Part shown: positions 16,837-25,156 of the stretch, piece by piece
Numbering within the stretch: the stretch's first letter is position 1
Layout: the number at the start of each line of letters is the position of its first letter
Origin: Gemmatimonadales bacterium
Lineage (GTDB): Bacteria > Gemmatimonadota > Gemmatimonadetes > Longimicrobiales > Gaopeijiaceae
Length of the DNA: 36,343 bases
Reading direction: 5' to 3'
Assembly (NCBI GenBank): GCA_007692665.1
Contig: REBP01000127.1
Location: forward strand, 1-36,343
Program-made: the position numbers and the translations under genes
Notes under the pieces: generated by a model
Told to the model about the DNA's origin: nothing
What the model saw: only the letters and a program-made list of their open reading frames with translations
Databases searched by the model: none

Positions 16837-18279
16837 TCAGGGCATTTCCTCCAGGCGCTGGTGCAGCAGGTCCGCCTGCACGCTCCGCCGGAAGAGCCCC
16901 CGGGGGTCGTTGACCGCCCGGCTGCGTCCGGAACGCCATGCGTCCAGCGCGCCCTCGAGCACCTGGTCTACGGCGCCCTCGTCGTCCACCGGACAGACGG
17001 GATTGTCCAGGCGGGCCGCCGCGTCCGCCATGGCGCCGTCGCGGTTGCCGATGAGGAGGAGATGTCCCCGCATCGTCGCATAGTCGAAGAACTTCATCGG
17101 GATGCAGAGGGGATGGAGGCAGTCGAAGGCGACGAGGACCGAGGCCCGGGCCTGGATCGACAGGGCCGCCTCCCGCGAGACCCTGGGCAGGAGTTCCGTG
17201 TACCCCTCCAGGCCGAAGGCGCCGGCGAGTTCCAGCAGCGAGACGCCGCCGAACTCCTCGCCGGTCCCCACGAACTGGACGCGGCAGGCATCGGGGGAGA
17301 GCCCGTGTCGCCGGACCAGCGCACCGGCGCCCCGGAGGAAGGCACGCACATCCATGAACGGATGGAGCCATCCCGCGAAAACCATGCGAAAGACCTCCGG
17401 GTCGGGGACCCCGGGAGCCTCGTCACCATCGTAGCCGTTCCGGATGACCCACTGGGCCGGCCGCCGACCCCGTCCCATCTCGGCGGCCACGGCGACCCGG
17501 TGGCGATCGGTGTTGTGGATGAGGACGTCCGCGCCGGCGATCATCCGCTCCTCCTGTCGGCGGCCCAGGGCGCGCGTCACTGCAGGCAGGATCCCGGCGA
17601 ACCTCCCGAGCCCCAGGACCCACGGGTCCCGCAGGTCTGCGAGCAGGGGGGGCGCGCCGGCGCCCCGGGAGAGCCGGAGACCGGCCATCTGCGTGCCGTG
17701 AGGGGGCGACGAAACGACGATCGCGCGGTAGTCTCGTCGGGCCATGAGCCCCTCGCCGAGCCGGGCGGCCTCCTCGACCCAGGCCCGGATCTCGAGGGCC
17801 TCTGCGCACGCCTCGATCTCGCGCATGATTCGGGAGTGCAGCGGGGGCCGGTGGCCGGGATGCCAGACCGAGACGGATGCGGGATCGACCGCTCGCGCGG
17901 TGGCCTGCGCCGCCTCCCCGTCCGCCTTCGCATCCCCCGCTCCCTTCGCATCCCCCGCCGCCCCCGCATCCCCCGGCCCCGGGCGCGCGTGCCCGGTGGC
18001 GCCGCGAATCCGGCGGGGAAGCCCCTCCAGGGAGCGGAGCCCGGCGCCCACCCTCGACGCGCCGGGCACCGGGAAGACCTGGAGCGGCCCTCCGGCCGGG
18101 GTGCGGGGGTCCGCATCCGGGGGTGGACCGCCGGTGGGGGCGCAGATCACGTCGAATTCCCACCCCTTTCGACCCAGGAGCTCCACGAGCCCGCTCCACC
18201 GAAACCCTCCCGTGGCGCCGTCCTCGCCGAAGTGGTAGGACACGAGCAGGATGCGGCGGCTCCCGGAGGCGGGGCTCAC
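16837..18279 (-). CDS. Glycosyltransferase, GT4-like, with an internal hexapeptide repeat
   Basis: A 480-residue protein. It opens RRILLVSYHFGEDGATGGFRW, a Rossmann start typical of GT-B enzymes. The C-terminal half has FAGWLHPFMDVRAFL, VQFVGTGEEFGG, YTELLPRVSREAALSIQARASVL and IPMKFFDYATMRGHLLLIG, which resembles the donor site of GT4-type enzymes although the EX7E motif is not intact. An Ala/Gly/Asp/Lys-rich insert (about residues 99-125) is encoded by three 18-bp tandem units and was probably a later expansion. The GTG start at 18279 overlaps the preceding gene's stop (GTGA). It is the last gene of block C and ends tail to tail with the ABC exporter gene. Sugar unknown. Confidence 0.82.
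   Translation of the reverse strand: MSPASGSRRILLVSYHFGEDGATGGFRWSGLVELLGRKGWEFDVICAPTGGPPPDADPRTPAGGPLQVFPVPGASRVGAGLRSLEGLPRRIRGATGHARPGPGDAGAAGDAKGAGDAKADGEAAQATARAVDPASVSVWHPGHRPPLHSRIMREIEACAEALEIRAWVEEAARLGEGLMARRDYRAIVVSSPPHGTQMAGLRLSRGAGAPPLLADLRDPWVLGLGRFAGILPAVTRALGRRQEERMIAGADVLIHNTDRHRVAVAAEMGRGRRPAQWVIRNGYDGDEAPGVPDPEVFRMVFAGWLHPFMDVRAFLRGAGALVRRHGLSPDACRVQFVGTGEEFGGVSLLELAGAFGLEGYTELLPRVSREAALSIQARASVLVAFDCLHPLCIPMKFFDYATMRGHLLLIGNRDGAMADAAARLDNPVCPVDDEGAVDQVLEGALDAWRSGRSRAVNDPRGLFRRSVQADLLHQRLEEMP
17926..17979. repeat. Three 18-bp tandem units inside a glycosyltransferase gene
   Basis: Units begin at 17926, 17944 and 17962; the first two differ at their last positions only and the third is more diverged. 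On the minus strand the units encode GAGDAK-like hexapeptides. Because the unit is a multiple of three, copy changes alter length without breaking the frame. Confidence 0.8.
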
Positions 18280-19490
18280 GATCCGGCCGCCTTCCGGTAG
18301 ACGTCCAGGATCTCCCCGATCATCCGGTCGTAGCCGAAGACCTCCTCCGCCAGCCTCCGACCGGCCGCCCCCATCCCGTCGGCAAGCTCCGCATCCTCGA
18401 GCAGGCGGTCCAGCCCCCTGGCCATGGCGGCGTCATCGCCCGGGGGCACCACGACGCCCGTCACCCCGTCCTGGACGTACTGAGGCGGTCCGCCGGAGTC
18501 CGTGCAGAGAACGGGGCGCCCCGACGACATGGCCTCGACCAGGACGTTCCCCGACGCCTCCACGACGGACGCCAGCACGAAGACGTCGCAGGCCGCGAAG
18601 TACCGGGGGATCTCGGCCCGCGTCACCTGCCCCCGGAACTGGACCCGGTCCGAGACGCCGAGCTCCCGGGCCAGGGTCTCGAGTGCCGCCTTCTCGGGGC
18701 CGGTTCCACAGATCACCAGGGTGGCCTCCGCCCCGCTCTCCAGTCGCGCCAGCGCGCGCACGACGGTGTCCACGCCCTTGCGCCGGATGAGGGCCGCCAC
18801 CACCAGGATCATGGGGCCCTCGATCCCCAGGGACGTCCTGAGGGCCCGGCGGTCGGGGGCAACGGCGAAGGTCTCGAGGTCCACCCCTTTCCGGACCGTG
18901 AACGCGCGCTCCGGGTCGGCCCCGGCCTCGAGCCCCTTGTCGCGCATGAACTCCGACACGTAGGTCGTGCAGTCGGCGGCCCGGATCAGCGCCCCCAGCG
19001 ACGCGCGGTAGAAGGCTTCGCGCTGGAGCCCGTAGGCGGCGCTCTCCTCGACCAGCAGGTCCATCCCCCGAAAGCTCGCCACCAGGGGCCTGCCGGTGGC
19101 GTGACTCGCGAGCATCCCGCCGAATCCCAGGAAGGGCCCGAAGTGGCTCTGGACGAGTTCGATGCCGTGCTCCCGGATCCGCTGGACCATGACCGCCTCG
19201 TACCGCGCCCGGTGGATCGCTTCCAGGGGGTGGCGGAGGCAGGCCCCCGGGATGCGCGAACGTTGCCCGGCGACCAGGGAAGCGGCGCGGCGCCGCTGGT
19301 CCCAGATGCGGGCGCGGGGCACGCCCAGGAGCCTCACGCCCTTCACGGTCTCGTCCTGCTCCAGCGGGGGAACCAGCACGAAGGGCTCGATCCCGGCCTC
19401 GGACAGTGCGAGGATCTCCTCGTCGATGAAGCTGAGACCCGTGAGCGTGTCGGCTCGCACGCGGGGGGGCGCCAGGATCAGGATGCGCAT
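18276..19490 (-). CDS. GT4 glycosyltransferase
   Basis: A 404-residue GT-B enzyme. The N-terminal domain has ELVQSHFGPFLGFGGMLAS and VASFRGMDLLVEES, close to the pattern of colanic-acid/WcaL-like transferases (HxHF...FRG.D). The C-terminal domain has ILVVAALIRRKGVDTVVRAL, VICGTGPEKAALETLA, VQFRGQVTRAEIPRYFAACDVF and the EX7E motif SVVEASGNVLVEAMSSG. It would add a sugar to the lipid-linked glycan in the cytoplasm. ATG 19490 lies seven bases after the VanZ-like stop, and its stop overlaps the next glycosyltransferase start, so the genes are co-transcribed. Assignment to GT4 is firm; substrate is not. Confidence 0.92.
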   Translation of the reverse strand: MRILILAPPRVRADTLTGLSFIDEEILALSEAGIEPFVLVPPLEQDETVKGVRLLGVPRARIWDQRRRAASLVAGQRSRIPGACLRHPLEAIHRARYEAVMVQRIREHGIELVQSHFGPFLGFGGMLASHATGRPLVASFRGMDLLVEESAAYGLQREAFYRASLGALIRAADCTTYVSEFMRDKGLEAGADPERAFTVRKGVDLETFAVAPDRRALRTSLGIEGPMILVVAALIRRKGVDTVVRALARLESGAEATLVICGTGPEKAALETLARELGVSDRVQFRGQVTRAEIPRYFAACDVFVLASVVEASGNVLVEAMSSGRPVLCTDSGGPPQYVQDGVTGVVVPPGDDAAMARGLDRLLEDAELADGMGAAGRRLAEEVFGYDRMIGEILDVYRKAAGS

Positions 19491-19497
19491 GGGGGTT

Positions 19498-20949
19498 TCA
19501 GCGCCGGGGATCGGGATCGGGACCGGGATCGGGACCGGGGGAGACGGGGGCCGGCACGAAAGCTACAAGACCGGACCGGCCCCACCACCCCAGCAGGACT
19601 CCCGCAAGGAGGGCGAGCCCCTGGCCCACCGGAAGGATCGCCGCCGATCCCAGGAGCCAGGGTGCCGAGCCTCCCACCACGACCAGTCCCAGCCCGGCCA
19701 GCCCGGCGGCCCTCCGGGAACGGGCGACGAGCCCCGGCACGAATCCGAGTCCGAGGAGCCACCCCCACGCGATCGCGCTCCGAAGCCAGGGCGGAAAACG
19801 CGTGGGGTAGAGGAGGAGGGTCCACCCCTGGCCCAGGGTCGGTCGGAGCCCGCAGCGCTCGGCTTCCACCCCGTCCCTCCCCTCGGCCCCCCGTGCCAGG
19901 CGCAGGCACGCGCTCCCGTCGCCCGGGCCGTCGGTTCCCTCCGTGCTCAGCCAGAAGGACAGTTCCCCGGGGTCCCCGGTCTCCATCCCCCCGAACGCTC
20001 CCCGGATTCTCGTGTCCGGCCGGTCCAGGCGGAGGGTGGTTGCCAGGTACGGGAGGCGGAGCACGGCGTCCTCCCCCGCGACGCCGAGGACGATGACCTC
20101 GCGCTGGGCCCCCGTGAAGACGCTGAAGAGGGGCGCGGTCCTGGCCGGCGGCGGACCCGTCTCGAACGCCACGACGACCCGGGACCCGCCGAAGATGCGG
20201 TCCACGAGGGCCACCGGATCCGGGTGACGCCCGGTCTCCAGGCGTTCCCGGCTGCCCCCGGCCGCCCCCCCGGAGAGCCAGACCTCGTGTACGGTGCCCG
20301 TGTACCGCTCGTACTGGGCGAGGTCGGCCTGGATCTGGACGAACTGGGGCGGGGGAGGGGGCGCCAGCCGAAAGGCCAGCGCGGTCCCGGCGAGGACGGT
20401 GGCGGAGAGTCCCCACCACCCGAGGGCCTGCACGACGCCCCGGGGCGAGGGGCCGGCGGCCGTGCCGGCACGCCCCCTGGCGCCCCTCACGAACGACCCC
20501 ACCAGCACGATTCCCAGCGCCGCCCCGGCGGCGTTGGCGACGAAGTCCGCCAGCAGCGAGTTCCGCCCGGCGATGAAGATCTGCGCCAGTTCGACCCCCG
20601 CCGTGAGGGCCACCGCCGGGAGCCAGGCCCGCAGAAACCGCCGCGTGGCTGTTGGGTGGGCCGGGTCGCCTTCCGCGGCCCGCGCCCCGGACCCGGACCC
20701 GGACCCGGTTCCCAGCCCCATCCCCACCACCATCCCCGCCCCGATGCCGAGGGGGACGAAGAGGATCACGTTCCGGATCAGGTTGGCGGTGCCGAAGGAC
20801 CCGCACAGGATGCAGAAGCTCCACGAGAGGGTCCGCGCCCCCGGGTGCGGGGTCAGGGTCAGCACGAGGATCACCATGGCCGAAAGGCCCACGATCCACC
20901 ACCCGACCCCGGTCCAGAGTCGCCGCCCCCTCAGTCCCGCCCGGTTCAG
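19498..20949 (-). CDS. VanZ-like membrane protein with a large extracytoplasmic insert
   Basis: The VanZ core is clear: FCILCGSFGTANLIRNVILFVPLG, and after it AGVELAQIFIAGRNSLLADFVANAAGAALG, the family pattern of Glu-Gln followed by R.s..D..aN..G. After a further helix, about 190 residues rich in beta-strand patterns (FVQIQADLAQYER to TLGQGWTLLLYP) form what looks like a lectin/LamG-like domain, then three to four C-terminal helices. VanZ proteins are common in exopolysaccharide loci; their function there is unknown. An ordinary GTG at 20892 would remove most of the first helix. A CTG at 20949 overlaps the FemAB stop (CTGA), is in frame, and gives a basic start (MNRAGLRGRRLW) plus a full helix, so I prefer it (483 residues). 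GSGSGS and GPDPGPDP stretches come from hexanucleotide repeats. Confidence 0.8.
   Translation of the reverse strand: MNRAGLRGRRLWTGVGWWIVGLSAMVILVLTLTPHPGARTLSWSFCILCGSFGTANLIRNVILFVPLGIGAGMVVGMGLGTGSGSGSGARAAEGDPAHPTATRRFLRAWLPAVALTAGVELAQIFIAGRNSLLADFVANAAGAALGIVLVGSFVRGARGRAGTAAGPSPRGVVQALGWWGLSATVLAGTALAFRLAPPPPPQFVQIQADLAQYERYTGTVHEVWLSGGAAGGSRERLETGRHPDPVALVDRIFGGSRVVVAFETGPPPARTAPLFSVFTGAQREVIVLGVAGEDAVLRLPYLATTLRLDRPDTRIRGAFGGMETGDPGELSFWLSTEGTDGPGDGSACLRLARGAEGRDGVEAERCGLRPTLGQGWTLLLYPTRFPPWLRSAIAWGWLLGLGFVPGLVARSRRAAGLAGLGLVVVGGSAPWLLGSAAILPVGQGLALLAGVLLGWWGRSGLVAFVPAPVSPGPDPGPDPDPRR
19507..19536. repeat. Hexanucleotide repeat at the 3' end of the VanZ-like gene
   Basis: Five units of GGGATC or GGGACC encode the GPDPGPDPDP tail of the VanZ-like protein on the minus strand. 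It ends seven bases from the stop. Confidence 0.8.
20689..20706. repeat. Hexanucleotide repeat in the VanZ-like gene
   Basis: Three GGACCC units encode GSGSGS on the minus strand, in the loop between the first two VanZ helical segments. Confidence 0.7.
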
Positions 20950-22007
20950 GGGATCCGCCGTGCCAGCCAGGGTCCGATGACCCGTGTTGCGCCCACCGGC
21001 AGCCGCGACCAGACCCGGATCGCCAGCGCGTAGCGGCCCTCGTCAGGGTTCGGGGTCGCCGCCCGTTCACCGCCCGGGGCGACCTGGATCCACGGAAGGG
21101 GATGGTCCTCGCCGCCCCACTGGGACTTGAAGCGGTGCGTCCCCCCGCCCGGCGTGCAGCGCCCGAAGTTGAACACCTTGAGCCCTTCCTGGATGGCCCG
21201 CTCCATCAGGCTCCAGTAGAGGAGCATGTTCGGAGCCTCCCGGCTGAAGGCCCGGAGCGAGGAGGCCCAGGTGAGCTCGAACTCGTCCCGGAACCGGAAC
21301 CCGCACCCGCCCGCCACCGGCGTGTCTCCCGAGTAGACCACGGCGAACCAGACCGTGTCGCCGAAGACCTCGGCGAGGCGGTGGAAGAGCGACCGGGGGA
21401 GCACCGGCGTGCCCAGGTCGCGCATGTGCGTGGAGAAGACCTCGTAGAAGGCGTCCACCTGGTCGTGCCCGAAGCGGGTCTCCATGCCGGCCTTCATGGG
21501 GCGCCTGACCTGGCTCCGCACCTTGGCCTTCAGCCCGTCCTTCCAGAGGACCTCCGGGTCGTCCGGAAGGTCCAGCAGCACCGTCACCTTGCGCGCGTTC
21601 ACGGGATGCGGCTGTTCGATCTCCTCCCGCATCCGGAGTTCCAGGAGGTCCACCCCGAGCTCTCCCGCCAGCGCCGCCGCCGCGTCCACCAGCCGGCGGC
21701 ATCCCTCCGCCCCGCCAATGGGCCCGCCGTAGTTCAGGAAGGGCATGGAAACGAGGTAGTTTCCGAAGAGCCGGCTCCTGACGTGGACCAGGGGCAGCCC
21801 GGCCTCGAGAACCCCGTCGGGACGCCGGGCGCAGAGGGTCATGAACCCATGACCGAACTCCGCCTCCATGATGCGCTGCCACCCGTCGAGGTGGCAGAAC
21901 GTGGCCTCCGGGCTGCGCTCCACGAGCTCCGACCAGTCCGGGGGGAGTGCATCCACCCGCATCACCTCCAGCATTTCCTGCGCCTTCGTGCCGTCGCCTG
22001 CCTCCAC
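20946..22007 (-). CDS. FemAB-family acyltransferase of the XrtA/PEP-CTERM-associated type
   Basis: About 353 residues with a GNAT-like double fold. PEATFCHLDGWQRIMEAEFGH near the N terminus and FNFGRCTPGGGTHRFKSQWG near the C terminus match, from memory, the FemAB proteins that accompany exosortase A (XrtA/PEP-CTERM) exopolysaccharide loci (TIGR03019). FemAB enzymes add amino acids to peptidoglycan from aminoacyl-tRNA; the acceptor in exosortase loci is not established. No membrane helix is visible, so cytoplasmic. Start is uncertain: GTG 22007 has AGGAGG four bases upstream and is used; TTG 22031 and ATG 21974 or 21962 are alternatives, the last matching the usual family start. First gene of block C; its stop overlaps the VanZ-like gene. 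No exosortase gene is in the window. Confidence 0.87.
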   Translation of the reverse strand: MEAGDGTKAQEMLEVMRVDALPPDWSELVERSPEATFCHLDGWQRIMEAEFGHGFMTLCARRPDGVLEAGLPLVHVRSRLFGNYLVSMPFLNYGGPIGGAEGCRRLVDAAAALAGELGVDLLELRMREEIEQPHPVNARKVTVLLDLPDDPEVLWKDGLKAKVRSQVRRPMKAGMETRFGHDQVDAFYEVFSTHMRDLGTPVLPRSLFHRLAEVFGDTVWFAVVYSGDTPVAGGCGFRFRDEFELTWASSLRAFSREAPNMLLYWSLMERAIQEGLKVFNFGRCTPGGGTHRFKSQWGGEDHPLPWIQVAPGGERAATPNPDEGRYALAIRVWSRLPVGATRVIGPWLARRIP

Positions 22008-22071
22008 CCTGCCTCCTGACGTCGATGCCAATGATGCCTTACGTTACGGGCAGTCTGCCCCATGCAGCGCG

Positions 22072-22128
22072 CCCCGGGCAACTCCCCGGGCAACTCCCCG
22101 GGCAACTCCCCGTGCACTCCCCGGGCAG
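22072..22128. repeat. 12-bp tandem repeat in the divergent FemAB / M16 promoter region
   Basis: Three exact copies of CCCCGGGCAACT (from 22072, 22084 and 22096) are followed by two degenerate copies. Each contains the palindrome CCCGGG. It lies between the two divergent start codons, so copy number would change promoter spacing. Confidence 0.8.
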
Positions 22129-22200
22129 CCGGACCTGCCGCATGGCGCCCGTGCCCCGTCAATCTACCACGCATCCCCCCCGACCCGCCGGAGTCCACCC

Positions 22201-25122
22201 ATGACCCCTCTTCACGTCACCCGCCAGGGGAGAGCCGCTGCCATGGCGGCGCGCGTACTCCTCCTCCTGCTGGTTCCCGCTTTCGCCCTGCTGGGCGGGA
22301 CGGCCGTGGATGCCCGGGCACAGGTGCAAGAGCTGGACCCGAACGCGCCCCTCCCCATCGATCCCCGCGTCCGGGTCGGCACGCTGGACAACGGCCTGAC
22401 CTACTATGTCCGGGCGAATGACCGCCCCGAGAACCGGGCGGAACTGCGCCTCGTGGTCAACGCCGGCTCGGTGCTCGAGGAGGAGAACGAGCGCGGGATC
22501 GCCCACTTCGTGGAGCACCTGGCCTTCCGGGGCACGGAAAACTTCGAGCGGCAGGCGCTGGTCCAGTACCTGGAATCCATCGGGATGCGCTTCGGCCCCG
22601 ACCTGAACGCCTACACCAGCTTCGACGAGACCGTCTACATCCTCACGGTCCCCACCGAAGACGACGAGATCGTCACCACCGCCTTCCGCATCCTCGAGGA
22701 CTGGGCCGGCGCCATCACCTTCGATCCCGAGGAGGTGGACCGGGAGCGGGGCGTGGTCATCGAGGAGTGGCGCGGCCGGCGCGGGGCCCAGGCCCGCATC
22801 ATCGACCAGCACTTCCCCGTCATGCTCCGGGACTCCCGCTACGCGGAGCGTCTCCCCATCGGCACCCTCGAGGTCCTCCAGTCGGCCACCGCCGACGACC
22901 TGGTCGGCTTCTACCGCCGCTGGTACCGCCCCGACCTCATGGCGATCGTGGCCGTGGGCGATTTCGACGCCGACCAGGTGGAGGCGCTGATCCGGGAACG
23001 GTTCTCGGGCCTCTCCATGCCCGCGGATGCGCCCGAGCGTCCGGGCCACCCGGTGCCCACCCATCCCGAGACGCTCTTCAGCGTGGTCACCGACCCGGAA
23101 CTCACGGTCTCCCAGGTCGAGGTGCTGCACAAGCAGGAGGGCCACCTCGACGCGACCCTCATCGGCTACCGGGAACGCCTCGCCGAGCGCCTCTACAACG
23201 CCATGCTCAACGACCGGCTGCAGGAGATCACGCAGAAGCCCGACGCTCCCTTCCTGAACGCCATTTCCAGCCGGGGCACCCTCGTTCGCGGCACCCGCCA
23301 GTACCAGCTGGGGGCCATCGTGGTCGAGGGCGGGATCGAACGCGGCCTCGAGGCGCTCCTGGCCGAATCCGAGCGGGTGAGCCTGCACGGCTTCGCCCCC
23401 TCCGAACTCGAGCGGGCCCGCCTGAACCTGCTGCGGGGGCTCGAGCGCGCGTACGACGAGCGGGAGCGAACGAACTCCGGTGCGTTCGTGAACGCCTACG
23501 TGTCGCATTTCCTGTCGGGGAGTCCCATCCCCGGCATCGAGCTGGAGCTGGAGCTCGCCCGTGCCCTTCTCCCCACCATCCAGGTGGAGGATGTGAACAC
23601 GCTGGCCCGTGAATGGATCACCGAGGCGGACCGGGTGGTCCTGGTGAGCGCTCCCGACGCGGAAGGGGTCGCGGCGCCCGAACCGGCCCAGCTGCGCCAG
23701 GTGCTGGCGTCGGTGCAGGCCCTCGAGCTGGAGCCCTACGAGGACAGCGTCACCGACGCGCCCCTGGTGGCCCTGGTCCCCGAACCCGCCGACATCGTCG
23801 AGCGGACGCACCACGCCGACGTCGACCTTCACGACTGGACCCTCTCCAACGGCGTGCGGGTGCTCCTCAAGGTCACGGACTTCCGCGACGACGAGATCCT
23901 GCTGCGCGGATTCGCACCGGGCGGCACGTCCCTCGCTTCGGATGCGGACCATCCGTCGGCGTCGTTCGCGTCGGACGTCGTGCAGGTGAGCGGCCTCGGG
24001 AGCTTCAGTCGCCCCGACCTGCAGCGCGTGCTGGCGGGGAAGGCCGCCAGCGTGGGCGTCGGCCTGGGCGAGCGCTCCCAGCGGGTGCAGGGAACCGCCT
24101 CCCCGCGGGACCTGGAGACGCTCTTCGAGCTCACCTGGCTGCACTTCACGGAGCCGCGCTTCGACCCCGAGCCGGTGGAGGCCCTCCTGGGCCAGCTGCG
24201 CGCGGTGCTCGCCAACCGGAGCGCCGACCCCGGCGCCCACTTCTCCGACACCCTGCAGGTGGCGCTGAGCCAGGGGCACCCCCGGGCCCGGCCCCTCTCG
24301 CTGGACCTGCTCTCCGAGATCGACCCGGAGGCGGCCTTCGAGTTCTACCGCGAGCGCTTCTCCCATGCCGACGACTTCACCTTCGTGCTGGTGGGGAACC
24401 TGGACCTGGACGAGGTCGAACCCCTGGTCCGACGCTACCTGGGCGGGCTCCCGACCCGGGGCGACGCCGCCGAACCCCGCGACACCGGGGTCCGCCCGCC
24501 GGAGGGCGTGGTGGAGAAGACCGTCCGCCGCGGCATCGAGCCCCGGAGCCAGACGGCCATCATCTTCCACGGGGACTGGGACTACGGCCGGCAGGCGAAC
24601 TACGGGCTGAACGCCCTCGCCGAGGTCCTCCGCCTCCGGCTCCGGGAGGTCCTCCGCGAGGACCTGGGCGGCACCTACGGCGTCCAGGTCGGGCAGAGCA
24701 CGACGAACGAGCCCCACGAGCGATACACCCTCCAGGTCTCCTTCGGCACGGACCCGGAACGCCTGGAGGAACTGGTCCAGGCCGTCTTCGCCGAGTTGCG
24801 GAAGGTGCGGGATGAGGGACCCACCGCCGACGAGCTGTCCCGCGTCCGCGAGATCCAGCGCAGGGACCGCGAAACGAGCCTCCGCCAGAACGCCTGGTGG
24901 GCCGGCCAGATCACGGGCTACGCCGAGCAGGGGCTCGACTTCGCCGACATCCTGACCTTCGAGACGCTCATCGATGCGCTGGACGGAGCCCAGATCCAGG
25001 CCGCGGCAGCCCGGGCCTTCTCGGAGGACCGGTTCGTGCGGGTCTCCCTGGTGCCCCAGGAGGCGGCCCCCGAGGCGGCCCCGGAGCCAGCCCCGGCGCC
25101 GGCTCGGCAGGACCGGGAGTAG
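22201..25122 (+). CDS. M16 family zinc metallopeptidase, two-domain (pitrilysin-like)
   Basis: A 973-residue secreted protein. The signal peptide runs to about residue 40 (cleavage near DARAQ). The zinc motif is the inverted HXXEH, HFVEH at residues 102-106, with further conserved glutamates in EEVDRERGVVIEEWR about 75 residues on. A second M16 domain (about 535-950) lacks HXXEH, as is normal for the partner half; GGTYGVQVGQSTTNEPHERYTLQVSFG is a typical C-domain block. It should degrade peptides in the periplasm or at the outer membrane. ATG 22201 has GGAG seven bases upstream; the longer frame upstream is shadow. The last 20 residues are Ala/Pro/Glu-rich. It is divergent from the FemAB gene and converges on the lytic transglycosylase gene. 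Confidence 0.95.
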   Translation: MTPLHVTRQGRAAAMAARVLLLLLVPAFALLGGTAVDARAQVQELDPNAPLPIDPRVRVGTLDNGLTYYVRANDRPENRAELRLVVNAGSVLEEENERGIAHFVEHLAFRGTENFERQALVQYLESIGMRFGPDLNAYTSFDETVYILTVPTEDDEIVTTAFRILEDWAGAITFDPEEVDRERGVVIEEWRGRRGAQARIIDQHFPVMLRDSRYAERLPIGTLEVLQSATADDLVGFYRRWYRPDLMAIVAVGDFDADQVEALIRERFSGLSMPADAPERPGHPVPTHPETLFSVVTDPELTVSQVEVLHKQEGHLDATLIGYRERLAERLYNAMLNDRLQEITQKPDAPFLNAISSRGTLVRGTRQYQLGAIVVEGGIERGLEALLAESERVSLHGFAPSELERARLNLLRGLERAYDERERTNSGAFVNAYVSHFLSGSPIPGIELELELARALLPTIQVEDVNTLAREWITEADRVVLVSAPDAEGVAAPEPAQLRQVLASVQALELEPYEDSVTDAPLVALVPEPADIVERTHHADVDLHDWTLSNGVRVLLKVTDFRDDEILLRGFAPGGTSLASDADHPSASFASDVVQVSGLGSFSRPDLQRVLAGKAASVGVGLGERSQRVQGTASPRDLETLFELTWLHFTEPRFDPEPVEALLGQLRAVLANRSADPGAHFSDTLQVALSQGHPRARPLSLDLLSEIDPEAAFEFYRERFSHADDFTFVLVGNLDLDEVEPLVRRYLGGLPTRGDAAEPRDTGVRPPEGVVEKTVRRGIEPRSQTAIIFHGDWDYGRQANYGLNALAEVLRLRLREVLREDLGGTYGVQVGQSTTNEPHERYTLQVSFGTDPERLEELVQAVFAELRKVRDEGPTADELSRVREIQRRDRETSLRQNAWWAGQITGYAEQGLDFADILTFETLIDALDGAQIQAAAARAFSEDRFVRVSLVPQEAAPEAAPEPAPAPARQDRE

Positions 25123-25124
25123 AG

Positions 25125-25148
25125 GCGGGCGGCCAGGGGTCGGCCCGC
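25125..25148. terminator. GC-rich hairpin between convergent genes
   Basis: GCGGGC (25125-25130) can pair with GCCCGC (25143-25148) across a 12-base loop, between the M16 stop and the transglycosylase stop. No T-run follows in either direction, so termination here is uncertain. Confidence 0.3.
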
Positions 25149-25156
25149 GGCCGGGC

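Noticed and set aside
17877-20096. A 739-codon plus-strand frame
   Set aside because: It runs antisense through three recognised genes and its translation is low-complexity Arg/Pro/Gly.
22072-22128. Possible CRISPR array
   Set aside because: The repeats are 12 bp and directly adjacent, with no spacers and no cas genes.
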